Part shown: in pieces, positions 8,747 through 17,948 of the stretch
Position numbering within the stretch: the first letter of the stretch is position 1
Layout: the number at the start of each line of letters is the position of its first letter
Source of the DNA: Nitrospirota bacterium
GTDB lineage: Bacteria; Nitrospirota; Nitrospiria; Nitrospirales; Nitrospiraceae
Assembly: GCA_030682135.1 (NCBI GenBank)
Contig: JAUXQT010000053.1
Span: 1 to 64,000, forward strand
Length of the DNA: 64,000 bases
Direction: 5' to 3'
Program-made: the position numbers and the translations under genes
Notes under the pieces: generated by a model
What the model saw: the letters and a program-made list of their open reading frames with translations, nothing else
Told to the model about the DNA's origin: nothing
The model's database searches: none

Positions 8747-9151
8747 GGGGATAAGATGCGAGTTGTGATGACTGTCGTGAACCGGCGCGGAGAGTACCAA
8801 ACAGGTCGGAGGCTGTCAAACGGCGGGGAGAGGGCAGCCTAGTCGTCCTCCTGCTCGCGGAACGCGCACGATAGGAATGTGCTCGTTCGACGCGCGCAAT
8901 CGAGGATCGACCAGGCTACCTTTGAGGGAATAAATAGGGATTGAGCGGGTGCGTGCAGTGGGGAGTCCACCAGGCCAGCCATGCCTCGCGCGTCACTGTC
9001 CATGGACGCGCTCACGACATCAAAGTAAGACCGAACCACCAATCGTATCGCCGATGAATTTCATTTTAAACGCGAAAAATAGAATGTTCCTGATTTTTCT
9101 CACAGGGAGTGGCGGGCACCGCGGCGAGAAAAGACTCCCGATCCCCCTTGT
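8747..9151. other. Intergenic region, no gene seen
   Basis: About 400 bases with no convincing reading frame on either strand. It holds a family E repeat copy (8852-8900) and otherwise shows no recognised RNA or terminator. Confidence 0.5.
8852..8900 (+). repeat. Family E repeat, copy 1 (TGCTCGCGGAACGCGCACGA)
   Basis: TGCTCGCGGAACGCGCACGA followed by ATGTGCTCGTTCGACGCGCG. The same order of words is found in reverse complement at 37863-37912, and the first word alone at 35931-35951. Confidence 0.6.
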
Positions 9152-9376
9152 TTATTTCTCGTGGTATTCCTTTGTCTCAGCATCAAAGTGCCAACCGGCC
9201 ATTTCCAAACTGGCATGGAACTTCAATCCCAATTCAGGCTGAATGAATGTTGCATGCATAAGATCCGTTAGCACATCGGTCAAGTTGGCGCTTGGGTCAT
9301 AGGGATCGCCGAATTGGAGTGCGTATCTCTCAAGAATTTCTCTCCCACGTTCCGCTCGCTCTTCGTTGGTTGGCAT
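9152..9376 (-). CDS. Small hypothetical protein downstream of the helicase
   Basis: 74 residues, start at 9376 because GGAGG lies 6 bases upstream; the upstream codons to 9403 are then untranslated. Acidic and soluble (MPTNEERAERGREILERYAL...). It begins 33 bases past the end of the helicase gene on the same strand, so probably shares its transcript. Contains no recognised domain. Could be an accessory or regulator of the helicase-nuclease, but that is only positional inference. Confidence 0.6.
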   Translation of the reverse strand: MPTNEERAERGREILERYALQFGDPYDPSANLTDVLTDLMHATFIQPELGLKFHASLEMAGWHFDAETKEYHEK

Positions 9377-9409
9377 ATGCCCCTCCATTAAGTCGGCGCC
9401 CAATTATTT

Positions 9410-12400
9410 TTACTGCCCCCTAAGAACACTGAATTCTTGAAACAGGCGAACCGGGAGGGATACTCCGAATCTCCATTCGATGGACATCGGTTTTTCTCCT
9501 TCTGCCTTTTCGATCGTTATTGGACCACAAGCCTGATAGGAATCCCCTTTGCTTCGGCGGACGAAGAGCTGGAATGACCAGCCGTTGTCGGGGCTCTCAA
9601 GGTAACGCCGACCGGCTGGCGTATCAGGTCCGGCTGAATTCTGGCTCTGCCAGTGAAAGCGTTCGGTGCTGATAGCGTAGTCACGGTAAGCAATGCGGTC
9701 ATGGAAGCCCTCTGACTTATCGAGCGTGACAAAGAGTAGTTCCACCTTCCGATTTTGCAGTGCAAGTACCCCAGCTTGGAAGGGAGTTCTTCGCTCTGCG
9801 GTTAGCCAACCGACTGCGGTCAGGATTTCACGAATGCCGTAGCTTGCGTGAAGGCACAATGGGACGTCTGATAGCCCCGGCACCGGGCGAAAGCGCAGGT
9901 TGCTTCTTGCCTGAAGAACTCCACCTAGTTCGCCAAGTTCAGTATAGATCTCTGGTGTCTGCGAGAGTCGGGTGAGGAATGCTTCTCCACCGCCTGTTTG
10001 GTGATGTTGGCCGTCCACCTGATATGCGAGCATTTGAAGTCTGCACCGCTCGCGGTTAGTGAGGATTTGGTAGTGCACGGCGGGCTCGCTGATGCGCATG
10101 AGAAGGTGTATTTGTTCAGGGTCGTTATAGTGCAACAAGTCTGGGAAGCGGTGGCCGAAATATTCGTCCTCCGGACCTTCAGTCGTGGACAGCAGCCCCG
10201 CGTCGCGGCGTAAAGCGGTCCACCCGCTACGGCCTTGGCGACGATACAGTTCATCTAGTTGCACGGCTTGCTCATGCAGGAATTCTGCAAGTCGAACAGT
10301 CGCTCGTCCGCGTAATGCAACATAGCTCTGAAGCTCGCTGCGGAGCCGCCGCCACGATTGGTTCATGGCTGTCCGCAGGCTCCGGAGGATTTGCTCTTTA
10401 GTCAATTGCTGCAGCTGAATATGGCAGCCTGCAGGAAGGGAACTGAATCCCTTGTCCACCGCGTCAATCATCTGGCTGCGCGAAAGACCGCTAATTGTTG
10501 AAATCAGACGGTCAAACCGAAAATCTGCACGGTATCGGCCGACAAAGTCCAAAACAAGGCAGCTTTGTTTGCCTTCATGAAGGCGAAGGCCACGTCCTAT
10601 CTGCTGTTGAAAGAGCACCGGGCTTTGCGTAGGACGCAACAGAAGCAGCGTGTCAACCGAAGGCAGGTCAACGCCTTCATTGTAAAGATCACAAGTTACA
10701 AGCGCGCACAGTTCCCCTCGCGCTAAACGTGTTGGTGCTTGGCGACGAACATCTGCATCCGTCGAGCCAACTATGCAGAGCGAAGGCAGCCCAGCTTGGT
10801 TGAACTTCCGCGTCATGAACTCGGCGTGTGCCACGGTCACGCAAAAGACCAGCGCTTTGCTTCGTTTTGGGTCGCCAGTCAGTCGCCTCCATTCGTTGAT
10901 AACGAGTCTTGCGCGGGTGTCGTTTCCTGTCACAAGGTTGTCGATGGCCTCTCGTTCACCAGGTTTGTCCCAAGGCACTACAGAGAAATCGGTGTCGTCA
11001 TCGCAGCCGTAATACTCGAACGGGCTGAGTAGTTGGAGGTCGAGTGCATGCCAGAGGCGTAACTCGACGGCAGGCGAGCCATCGGGACGATTGTCGAAGT
11101 AAGGGAAGATTGGTTTTCCATCTGAACGTTCCGGTGTGGCCGTGAGACCAAGCAAAACCTTGGGGTGAACTGATTTCACGAACGCATCGAAGCGGTCCGC
11201 CGCCAACCGGTGACATTCATCGACAACGACGGTGTGCCAATAATTGGGGCCGCATCTTTCTACGAGGTCGCGCGCGCAAACACTATTGATGGTGGCGAAT
11301 ATGTGGTCGTAGCTCTGCAGTTCAGAGCCATCAGCCATCATTTCACCAAAGGAATGGTCGCGCAGTACCTCGCGATAGGTTCGCCGAGCTTGTGTCAGAA
11401 TCTCTTTGCGATGCGCAACAAATAATAAACGGGGGCGTCCACCGACAGCTTGGCATGCATTACGGTAATCAAACGCCGCAACCACGGTTTTGCCTGTGCC
11501 CGTCGCTGCAACAACAAGGTTGCGAAGCCTGCCATGCTCTCGCTCCAGAGCGAGTTGCTCCAACATGTCCTTCTGATAGTCCTTTGGCTCAAGGTCGAAG
11601 AATGTCGTTGTGGCAGAAACCTGATCGCCTGCCTCCCGCTTCAGTGCGCGAGACAACTCAGAGCGGTGCTCAGGATTTGCAGCATCGTAATGCTGGAACT
11701 CACCGTCATTCCAGAGAGTCTCGAAGTGCGCCTGCGCGCGAGTAAACAGCCCCGCCTGCCCTTGCTCCGTAAATTTGACAGTCCATTCCAGCCCACCGAG
11801 CAGCGCCGAGCCTGACAGATTCGCACTACCGACGTAGGCTGAGCCGAACCTTGTCTTACGGTTAAATATCCATGCCTTTGCGTGGAGACGTGTCCGTCTG
11901 CCATCCAGCGAAACTTTGACTTTACAGCCTGGCAGTTGCGCAAAATAATCCAGCGCCTCTATTTCAGTCGCGCCGGTATAGGTGGTGGTGAGGATTCGCA
12001 GTCGCGTTCGTGGCTCGCCCGCAGCATTCACGGCTGTGGCCGTCTTGAGAATATCGAACAGCTTTCGAACACCTGCGACTGTGATGAAGCTGACCAAGAC
12101 GTCCACTTGGTTGCAACAGGCAATCTCACGACGAAGTTCTGTCAGAAGGGAGGGAGAACCTTTACCCGCAGTAAAAAGCCAAGGAATAGCGAGCCCAGTT
12201 TCAGGAACTTCCGGTGCAGCTCCGATGCTATGTATAGCCCGGAGTATCTGAGGTGGCTCCACTATCGGGTCCACGCTTTCTGCCGCCTGCTGCCTAAGGT
12301 GAACCAGCAGTGCGTTGACGAGAGCCAGCTGTCGCTTTGCTTTCTCTGCTCCATTCCCGTCGAGTTCATCGAGCAGATGTGTCACCTGCCTGCCAAGAGC

Positions 12401-12535
12401 GTCCGTGATTCGTTCTGATACTTCTTCAGAAGGCAGTGCTGAAACAGTGTGGCAAGATGGATCCCGGAGGCCAGCTATTAACTGCGCCACTGATTCAGTG
12501 ACAAGCTTGTCGTATAGCCCATCGGGTAGTTGCAT
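9410..12535 (-). CDS. PLD-nuclease / DEAD-type helicase / DUF3427 protein
   Basis: 1041 residues. Order of domains: N-terminal helical region; phospholipase-D-like nuclease half-site with H218-A-K220 and G236-S-A-N239; helicase domain 1 with Walker A ATGTGKT (344-350) and DECH (439-442); helicase domain 2 with EGVDLPSVDTLLLLRPTQSP and QQIGRGLRLH; and a C-terminal region of DUF3427 type ending in a barrel-like module (FQLFVRRSKGD, FRFGVSLP-type strands). This combination is that of restriction-like or repair helicase-nucleases and is frequently found in defence islands. GC is slightly below that of the core genes. No methylase or other partner is adjacent, only the small downstream ORF. Confidence 0.88.
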   Translation of the reverse strand: MQLPDGLYDKLVTESVAQLIAGLRDPSCHTVSALPSEEVSERITDALGRQVTHLLDELDGNGAEKAKRQLALVNALLVHLRQQAAESVDPIVEPPQILRAIHSIGAAPEVPETGLAIPWLFTAGKGSPSLLTELRREIACCNQVDVLVSFITVAGVRKLFDILKTATAVNAAGEPRTRLRILTTTYTGATEIEALDYFAQLPGCKVKVSLDGRRTRLHAKAWIFNRKTRFGSAYVGSANLSGSALLGGLEWTVKFTEQGQAGLFTRAQAHFETLWNDGEFQHYDAANPEHRSELSRALKREAGDQVSATTTFFDLEPKDYQKDMLEQLALEREHGRLRNLVVAATGTGKTVVAAFDYRNACQAVGGRPRLLFVAHRKEILTQARRTYREVLRDHSFGEMMADGSELQSYDHIFATINSVCARDLVERCGPNYWHTVVVDECHRLAADRFDAFVKSVHPKVLLGLTATPERSDGKPIFPYFDNRPDGSPAVELRLWHALDLQLLSPFEYYGCDDDTDFSVVPWDKPGEREAIDNLVTGNDTRARLVINEWRRLTGDPKRSKALVFCVTVAHAEFMTRKFNQAGLPSLCIVGSTDADVRRQAPTRLARGELCALVTCDLYNEGVDLPSVDTLLLLRPTQSPVLFQQQIGRGLRLHEGKQSCLVLDFVGRYRADFRFDRLISTISGLSRSQMIDAVDKGFSSLPAGCHIQLQQLTKEQILRSLRTAMNQSWRRLRSELQSYVALRGRATVRLAEFLHEQAVQLDELYRRQGRSGWTALRRDAGLLSTTEGPEDEYFGHRFPDLLHYNDPEQIHLLMRISEPAVHYQILTNRERCRLQMLAYQVDGQHHQTGGGEAFLTRLSQTPEIYTELGELGGVLQARSNLRFRPVPGLSDVPLCLHASYGIREILTAVGWLTAERRTPFQAGVLALQNRKVELLFVTLDKSEGFHDRIAYRDYAISTERFHWQSQNSAGPDTPAGRRYLESPDNGWSFQLFVRRSKGDSYQACGPITIEKAEGEKPMSIEWRFGVSLPVRLFQEFSVLRGQ

Positions 12536-12911
12536 TGATGCTAGTGGTATTGCTGAAGGCTTAAGGTGCGACGGAGGCTACTTGAGCATGTTGTCGTCAA
12601 GAGACTCGCTCTTGATTTAGACTTCCAAGGAAAATGCGAGAGCAGGCCTTGCGACCATAATATTCATCTGGAAGTCGCAGACTTACCTGATTGGTTTGTC
12701 CGAGACCTCCCCCACAGACTAGGTTCCCACTCAACTATTCGCGCCAAAGAATACGCTTTCCCCTTTAGGAAAGCACCCCGCATTTATGGGAAGGGCTGAG
12801 CTGGTTGCTTGGCAAATTTGAATTGGTTGCCAATAAGAAAAAGAGGTGGGCAACGGTGTTAAATTCTGCGCCCCTTGCCACTCGCCGCTCGCCTTCGCTA
12901 TACTCCGCCGC
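12536..12911. other. Intergenic region upstream of the helicase, no gene seen
   Basis: About 375 bases, lower GC than the flanking core. Nothing encoding a recognisable product was seen on either strand, and no clear promoter for the helicase could be named. The end (about 12870-12905) contains CCCCTTGCCACTCGCCGCTC, a word related to the palindrome at 7768-7852. Confidence 0.4.
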
Positions 12912-13205
12912 ATGAGTATTCGAAAAGGCGGCGGAGACTGGGAGCCGATGCTGTTGGGGATTGAACCCCGCAACTGCAAGGTTTGTCACGAAGGGCTCTA
13001 CCGCAATAAGACGTTTTTGACTGGCGGATGGTCTCGGTGTGCCTCCTGCGACGAGTTCGTTCATTACAGTTGTCTGGCCAGCGGCAAGGTCTCGTTCCTG
13101 AAAGCCCGTCCTCGCCTGTGCAAGGCTTGCCGCGCTGCCCAACAGGGCATCCCCCTTCCTTCGCATTCGCCGAAGGAAGAGGCTCCAACGGCCGTCGGGT
13201 CGTGA
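12912..13205 (+). CDS. Small PHD/RING-like zinc-finger protein
   Basis: 97 residues starting MSIRKGGGDWEP (the frame is open further upstream but that part is not convincing). Zinc-ligand pattern: C22-x2-C25-x17-C43-x2-C46-x4-H51-x2-C54-x15-C70-x2-C73. That is the Cys4-His-Cys3 order and spacing of a PHD finger, which is mainly a eukaryotic chromatin-reader fold. The tail (residues 74-97) is Pro/Ser-rich. Its stop overlaps the GTG of the next membrane gene, so the two are translationally coupled. Function unknown; a treble-clef zinc protein of another type is the alternative. Confidence 0.7.
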   Translation: MSIRKGGGDWEPMLLGIEPRNCKVCHEGLYRNKTFLTGGWSRCASCDEFVHYSCLASGKVSFLKARPRLCKACRAAQQGIPLPSHSPKEEAPTAVGS

Positions 13206-13537
13206 CCCCCAGCTCACAATCAAGTCCGGTGGAAACCCGTCCGGGCTGGCATATCTTTTTTTCCGAATCAGTCCGGTTCGTGCTGGCGCCGCTCATTCTC
13301 CTTTTTAGTGGGTTTTTCACCGCGAACTTCATCATCAGTGGCGAATATACCTGGCCGAGGACCAGCCGGACGCTGGCGCTGACATTGACCGTACTGATCC
13401 TCTCCCGTGAATTCGTCTATAAGGAACAGCTGTCGCACAACGACTCGCCGGGTCGTGCGCGGTCGGCACTCCTCTATTCCTGTGTGCTGCCCTATCTGCT
13501 GGGCGTGGTGGTGATGCTCATCCTATGGGCTCTGTAG
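13202..13537 (+). CDS. Small hypothetical membrane protein
   Basis: 111 residues from a GTG that overlaps the preceding stop (GTGA), continuing MTPSSQSSPVETRPGW. Hydrophobic segments near residues 22-42, 50-65 and 87-109, so probably three membrane spans. No known domain recognised. Coupling to the zinc-finger gene suggests a joint role at the membrane. The stop codon runs straight into a family A hairpin. Confidence 0.65.
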   Translation: MTPSSQSSPVETRPGWHIFFSESVRFVLAPLILLFSGFFTANFIISGEYTWPRTSRTLALTLTVLILSREFVYKEQLSHNDSPGRARSALLYSCVLPYLLGVVVMLILWAL

Positions 13538-13661
13538 CAGGATGCTGAAACAGGTCGCCAGCGTCGTTCTCGCATCGTTCAGACCCTCAACGTACCCTCC
13601 GGGTACGCCTCGGGCCTTCACTCGCTGCGGCCTTGCTGAACGGCCTGTTTGAGCATCCTGC
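13537..13661 (+). repeat. Family A hairpin element, copy 2
   Basis: Starts GCAGGATGCTGAAACAGG and ends CCTGTTTGAGCATCCTGC. The centre is GTACCCTCCGGGTAC. It touches the stop codon of the upstream membrane gene and points the same way. Confidence 0.85.
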
Positions 13662-13764
13662 GGGATTGTTTGCCCGCTATGTCGCACGGACGGTTCATCT
13701 AGGTTCTGCGCGTGAATTGGTTTACGCGGCCTGTTGGTAGGCTGCTTCTGTACGAGGACGGTCT

Positions 13765-14133
13765 ATGGCAGAGATTATTCGTAGCGGGGCCTTTCTCCAA
13801 CAATGTTGGTCGGTCCATCCGCTCTGTCTGAAGGTCAAGCGTGTTGAGCCGGAGCGCATTGTCGTGCTGACGTGCAGCTCCTGCCGCATGGTGCATCGGG
13901 TGACCACCGATGCGGTGACCAGGCAGGATGCGACAGGGGATTCCACGTCGCCTGTCATCGATCCTGCACAGCCGGACGGACTTCCGGCGCTCAAGAACTG
14001 TATGGGCACCCATGTGTCTGCCCTGTCAGTCCGGGAGATGGATGTATTTGAGGATGCGTTGTGGGTCCGCTGTGCAGAATGCCGGGCGCAATACGATTTG
14101 ACGGTCTCCCAGTTCGAAACTCATCAGAAGTAG
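13765..14133 (+). CDS. Hypothetical zinc-ribbon-like protein
   Basis: 122 residues; GAGGAC 8 bases upstream supports the ATG. Two Cys pairs, CSSC (about residues 37-40) and CAEC (about 103-106), could make one zinc ribbon, and a lone Cys lies near 79. No signal peptide. Not matched to a known family; possibly a small metal-binding or nucleic-acid protein. Confidence 0.6.
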   Translation: MAEIIRSGAFLQQCWSVHPLCLKVKRVEPERIVVLTCSSCRMVHRVTTDAVTRQDATGDSTSPVIDPAQPDGLPALKNCMGTHVSALSVREMDVFEDALWVRCAECRAQYDLTVSQFETHQK

Positions 14134-14166
14134 CCGGCATCCTTCGAGCCGATCGCCTGCGTAGTG

Positions 14167-14787
14167 ATGCCTATGCCCTCTCAATTCACAGAGGAAGAGA
14201 CGGCCTTACTGGCCGATCAGCACTTCTTTCGTGCCAAGGCGCAGATCATGGCGAAGATGCGTCATTCGCTCTCAGCCACCCATGCTCTGCTGAAAGAAGA
14301 GATCTCGTCGGCCGCGCTCGTGACCCCGCCTGGCTTCAATCAGGCGACCTGCCAATTTGTGAAGGGAGAGCATCTCGAATCCTTTCCCTACCAATATCTG
14401 GATTTTCCGAAACACTTTCACGACTCGAACGTCTTCGCCTTTCGGACGCTCTTTTGGTGGGGGCACCATGTCGTCTGTGCATTGATGCTGGAGGGGGAGG
14501 GGATCAAGGGCCACAAGGCCAGGATCGTGGACCGGTTTCATCAGCTTGCCGGGCAGGGGTTGGAGCTGTCCCTGGCGCCGACTCTGTGGGAATGGAAACG
14601 TGGCGAGGGGTATACGTTGCCGATTACCCATGATCGCAAGGCGCAGATTGCCGCCGTGTTGGCCGAACGGTCATTCTTGAAGATCGTCCGTTTCCTGCCG
14701 CTCACCGATCCCAGGGTTCAGTCGGGCCACGTGCCGGAATTCAGCCGCGAGACCTTTCGGGCCATCCTGCCGATCGTGACCCGCTAG
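14167..14787 (+). CDS. Hypothetical protein
   Basis: 206 residues from the ATG at 14167 (a GTG at 14164 is in frame). Soluble, with an N-terminal helix-rich part (EEETALLADQHFFRAKAQIM) and a Trp/His-rich centre (FRTLFWWGHHVVCALM). No domain recognised. Same strand as its neighbours and about 30 bases after the preceding gene, so likely in one transcript. Confidence 0.65.
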   Translation: MPMPSQFTEEETALLADQHFFRAKAQIMAKMRHSLSATHALLKEEISSAALVTPPGFNQATCQFVKGEHLESFPYQYLDFPKHFHDSNVFAFRTLFWWGHHVVCALMLEGEGIKGHKARIVDRFHQLAGQGLELSLAPTLWEWKRGEGYTLPITHDRKAQIAAVLAERSFLKIVRFLPLTDPRVQSGHVPEFSRETFRAILPIVTR

Positions 14788-14871
14788 TTGTGATATTTGT
14801 CTATGAATCGCAACTTGGGTAGACTGGGCTCGCTTCAACGGTACGGCAGCCAATCGCAAGGAGGATCAATC

Positions 14872-15528
14872 GTGATACAGACAAGCGGACGACTGGGCAT
14901 CGGTATCCTGTGTGCGGCAAGTCTCTTGATGGGAGCCGGTTGTGCTGGGAGCGGGAAAACGTTCTATCTGGATCTGCAGCAGAAACAAGCGGCGGCGCAG
15001 TACATGGAGCCGGAGCCGGTCAAGATCGTGATCGAGTCGTTCGAGGATCGGCGGCTGGAGAAAAACAGGCTCGGTCTGCGGACTCATTTATGGGGCGGTG
15101 TGACCTACTTCAATGTGGCGGGAGAGCGGCCGGGAGATGTGGTGGCCCAGGCCCTGGCCGATCGTCTGAAGGCGCGGGGATGGAAGGATCGGCCCTGGAC
15201 GGTGCGGGTCGTATCCAATGGGGCCGCATCGACTGTGAACGATGCCGACATCGTCATCAGCGGGCAGTTGCTCGATTTTTCCGCCAACGCGAAGAGCCGG
15301 ATTTTCTCTACGGCGATCAACACGAGTAGCAAACTGGTCATCACCGCGAAAAATCTTGGCGACAAAAGTTCGACGACCAGATCGGTCGAGGGGGCGCAGC
15401 GCGATACGGTGGTCTGGTTCAGCGAAGAGGATGTGCGAGATCTGATGTCGGCAACGTTGAAGGACGGGATCGATCGGTACCTGGCCGATACGACGATCGA
15501 GCAGAAGGCGTTGCGGCCGTTACATTGA
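14872..15528 (+). CDS. Outer-membrane-type lipoprotein, YajG-like
   Basis: 218 residues from a GTG at 14872, chosen because AGGAGG precedes it by 6-7 bases and it puts a signal peptide at the N-terminus. Lipobox LMGAGC near residues 20-25. The mature part (VKIVIESFEDRR, an RTHLWGGVTYFNVAGERPGD block and ADIVISGQLLDF) has the fold pattern of the YajG/LpoB-like lipoprotein group. No Asp after the Cys (AGS follows), so it would be sorted to the outer membrane by the general rule. Role unknown. Confidence 0.75.
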   Translation: MIQTSGRLGIGILCAASLLMGAGCAGSGKTFYLDLQQKQAAAQYMEPEPVKIVIESFEDRRLEKNRLGLRTHLWGGVTYFNVAGERPGDVVAQALADRLKARGWKDRPWTVRVVSNGAASTVNDADIVISGQLLDFSANAKSRIFSTAINTSSKLVITAKNLGDKSSTTRSVEGAQRDTVVWFSEEDVRDLMSATLKDGIDRYLADTTIEQKALRPLH

Positions 15529-15555
15529 TGGGTGTGGGGGAAGAGGTGATCCATC

Positions 15556-16617
15556 GTGCGTGAACGTCGTTGGGAAACGACGACCCCGCTGACCTTTGGA
15601 CAGGTGCTCGCTGTGGGCGAACGGCTGGCCGCGTTGGGATTGAAGCCGGCAGTGCCGGCCAGAGACGTCATCTGTTATATCGAAGAATGGACGGTCGAGG
15701 CTCCTGAGGATTTCGATCAGCTGGACGCCTGGCCCACGGAAGATGAGACGCTGATCCATGTCCGCGAGGGGTGGCGCGGCGACTTCTTTCTCCTGGCCGG
15801 GGCCTATCACACCGTATATCAGCGGTATCAGGACGTCGGCACTTATTGCTCGATCAGCCATCCTTGGCGTATTCGCGATCCGCTGCGGCTGCACGATCCT
15901 CGGAGCATGTTCTGGCTGGGATTTCGCCATGCCCATTCGTTTATCCGCGTCCGGCTCCAAACGAAAGAGGTCATCACTCCTGGGGAGACGCGCGGCGATG
16001 CCGAGCGGGCACAGTGGTTGGAGGAACGGCGTACGGCGTTCCTCGAAGCGATTACACTGCTGGAGCTTCCCGTCGAGACATCGGTTGAGAAGGGCCAGCT
16101 GGTGTTGCGTCCAGTCGACCCCTCCGTGCCGTTTTTCTGTTCCTGGCCCGATGCGTTCGGGCCCTGTCAGCTTGAGTTTAATACCTCAGACGCCTACGAG
16201 TTCCTGGTGCCGTCCAGTAAACTGGCTGCGACCTCTGCATCGGAACCGGCCGCGGTTCGGGCCTATCTGACGGGCTTCTCGGAGGACGCGCTGGTCGATT
16301 TCCAATCGATTGATCCGCCTGCCCGCTCCGTCTATCGCTGCTCGGTCCATTGTCCATTGGATGACTTGCCGGAGATCCGTTCGGTGATCGATCCCGATGG
16401 CCGCCTCTACAGCACGCTCTGTGAGTTTCAAACTAGGGAGCTGCTTCCGAGTGGAGAGGATGCCTCCGCCATTATCGGGATCGTGGGCAACGAAGCGGGG
16501 TTCCACATCGAGGTTCGCTTGAACCGGGCTCCGCTGGGCGAAGATCTAATGGCTCCCTGGTTGGAGCGGTTGATCGGGCATGGGGTGGTGTATGCTCCGC
16601 TCCCCCCCTTCCTCTAG
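15556..16617 (+). CDS. Hypothetical protein
   Basis: 353 residues from a GTG at 15556, with AGAGGTG about 10 bases upstream. Soluble, rich in aromatic residues and in charged loops, without signal peptide or membrane span. No family recognised. The stop codon at 16615-16617 is followed at once by a family A hairpin. Confidence 0.7.
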   Translation: MRERRWETTTPLTFGQVLAVGERLAALGLKPAVPARDVICYIEEWTVEAPEDFDQLDAWPTEDETLIHVREGWRGDFFLLAGAYHTVYQRYQDVGTYCSISHPWRIRDPLRLHDPRSMFWLGFRHAHSFIRVRLQTKEVITPGETRGDAERAQWLEERRTAFLEAITLLELPVETSVEKGQLVLRPVDPSVPFFCSWPDAFGPCQLEFNTSDAYEFLVPSSKLAATSASEPAAVRAYLTGFSEDALVDFQSIDPPARSVYRCSVHCPLDDLPEIRSVIDPDGRLYSTLCEFQTRELLPSGEDASAIIGIVGNEAGFHIEVRLNRAPLGEDLMAPWLERLIGHGVVYAPLPPFL

Positions 16618-16788
16618 CGGACGGCTGAAAACGATCCCCAGCTTCGTTCTCGGGACGAAATAATCCTCAACGTACCCCTGAGGGTACGCCTCCGGTTATT
16701 TCTCCCCTGCGGCCTTGCTTGGGACCAGGCGCGTCTTGGCGCGCCAGGGTTGGGCGGGTGAGAAAGGCGATCGTTTTGAGCCGTCCGC
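16618..16788 (+). repeat. Family A hairpin element, copy 3 (different outer stem)
   Basis: Outer arms CGGACGGCTGAAAACGATC and GATCGTTTTGAGCCGTCCG replace the usual CAGGATGCTGAAACAGG pair but remain complementary apart from the same conserved G-G mismatch. Inner arms GAAATAA / TTATTTC around GTACCCCTGAGGGTAC. It also contains an additional small hairpin (GGCGCGTCTTGGCGCGCC-like, about 16730-16745). It touches the upstream stop codon. Confidence 0.85.
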
Positions 16789-16838
16789 GTTCCCCTCTTC
16801 ATTTGACAATAGTAAGAAGATCTTGAAGTCTAGGACCC

Positions 16839-17948
16839 ATGCTTTCCTCCTCCACAATCAAGTCCATTTTGAGTAAGCCCTTCATGCCGCCGGTGTTTTT
16901 CTTTTCCGGGGTGGCCTATGACACGCTGACGCTCACCCGCATCGATCGCTTGCAAGACAATTTGTTACTGCTGATCTATCTGCTGCTCTTGGGCCTGTTG
17001 ATTGTGCTGACCGGGAGGTTGGGGATCGAGTCGGCGCCGGACCGGGGGCAGTTGGCGACGTTGTCGCCGTTTGCCCGATGGATGTTGCAGGCTAGGCCGT
17101 ACTATCCGATGGCGGTGCAGTTTCTCCTGGGTGGGCTGTTCAGCGCCTATGCGATCTTCTATTCCCGTAGCGCGACGTTGACGAGCAGCGCGATATTTTT
17201 TATCCTGCTGGTGTTGCTTCTCGTCGCGAACGAATTTTTGCGCGATCGGCTCTCCAGCCTGCGCCTCCTCGTGAGCCTCTATGCGCTGGTCTGCTTCGCC
17301 TTTTTCACCTTCTTTCTCCCGGTCATGACCGGTCTCATGAATGCCGCCATCTTCCTGCTCGGAGCGGGCCTGAGCGCCGTGGTGACCTTTCGGGTGGTGC
17401 ATTTGATTTATCGGAGCAACCCGGATCGCTCGAAGCGTGAGGCGGTCGGGGTCACGGCGCCAGCCTTCGCCTTGATCGGGTTGCTGATCGGGTGTTACTT
17501 CCTCAATTGGATCCCTCCCGTACCGCTCTCGATGAAGTTCGGCGGGATTTATCATGAGGTGAAGAAGAGCGGTGATCGGTTCGAGCTGTCGTTTGAGAAA
17601 CAGTGGTATCAGGTCTGGAAACGGTCTGATAATACCTTCCCGGCCAATGAACCGATCTATTGCTTCACCGCTGTCTTCGCGCCGGTGGCCCTGGATACGA
17701 CCGTCTATCATCATTGGTACTTCCGGGCGAACAGCAGCAAGCCCTTCACCCATGCCGACAAGATTCCCATCAAGATCTCCGGCGGGCGGGAAGGGGGCTA
17801 TCGGGCCTATACGTTCAAGCAGCGGCTCGATCCCGGAGACTGGCGGGTCGACGTGGAGACGGAAGACGGCAGAATCGTTGGCCAGGTATCCGTCAAGGTT
17901 ATTGAGCAGGGTGACATGCAGCCAGCGCTGAGGACGGTGCTGTACTGA
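16839..17948 (+). CDS. Membrane protein with C-terminal DUF2914 domain
   Basis: 369 residues. About eight membrane segments between residues 15 and 235 (short hydrophilic links), then a soluble C-terminal DUF2914 domain: WKRSDNTFPANEPIYCFTAV, VYHHWYFRANSS, IKISGGREGGYRAYT and GDWRVDVETEDGRIVGQ. It is a polytopic inner-membrane protein with an exposed beta-rich head, function unknown. The ATG of the next gene (FKBP) overlaps its stop codon. Confidence 0.85.
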   Translation: MLSSSTIKSILSKPFMPPVFFFSGVAYDTLTLTRIDRLQDNLLLLIYLLLLGLLIVLTGRLGIESAPDRGQLATLSPFARWMLQARPYYPMAVQFLLGGLFSAYAIFYSRSATLTSSAIFFILLVLLLVANEFLRDRLSSLRLLVSLYALVCFAFFTFFLPVMTGLMNAAIFLLGAGLSAVVTFRVVHLIYRSNPDRSKREAVGVTAPAFALIGLLIGCYFLNWIPPVPLSMKFGGIYHEVKKSGDRFELSFEKQWYQVWKRSDNTFPANEPIYCFTAVFAPVALDTTVYHHWYFRANSSKPFTHADKIPIKISGGREGGYRAYTFKQRLDPGDWRVDVETEDGRIVGQVSVKVIEQGDMQPALRTVLY

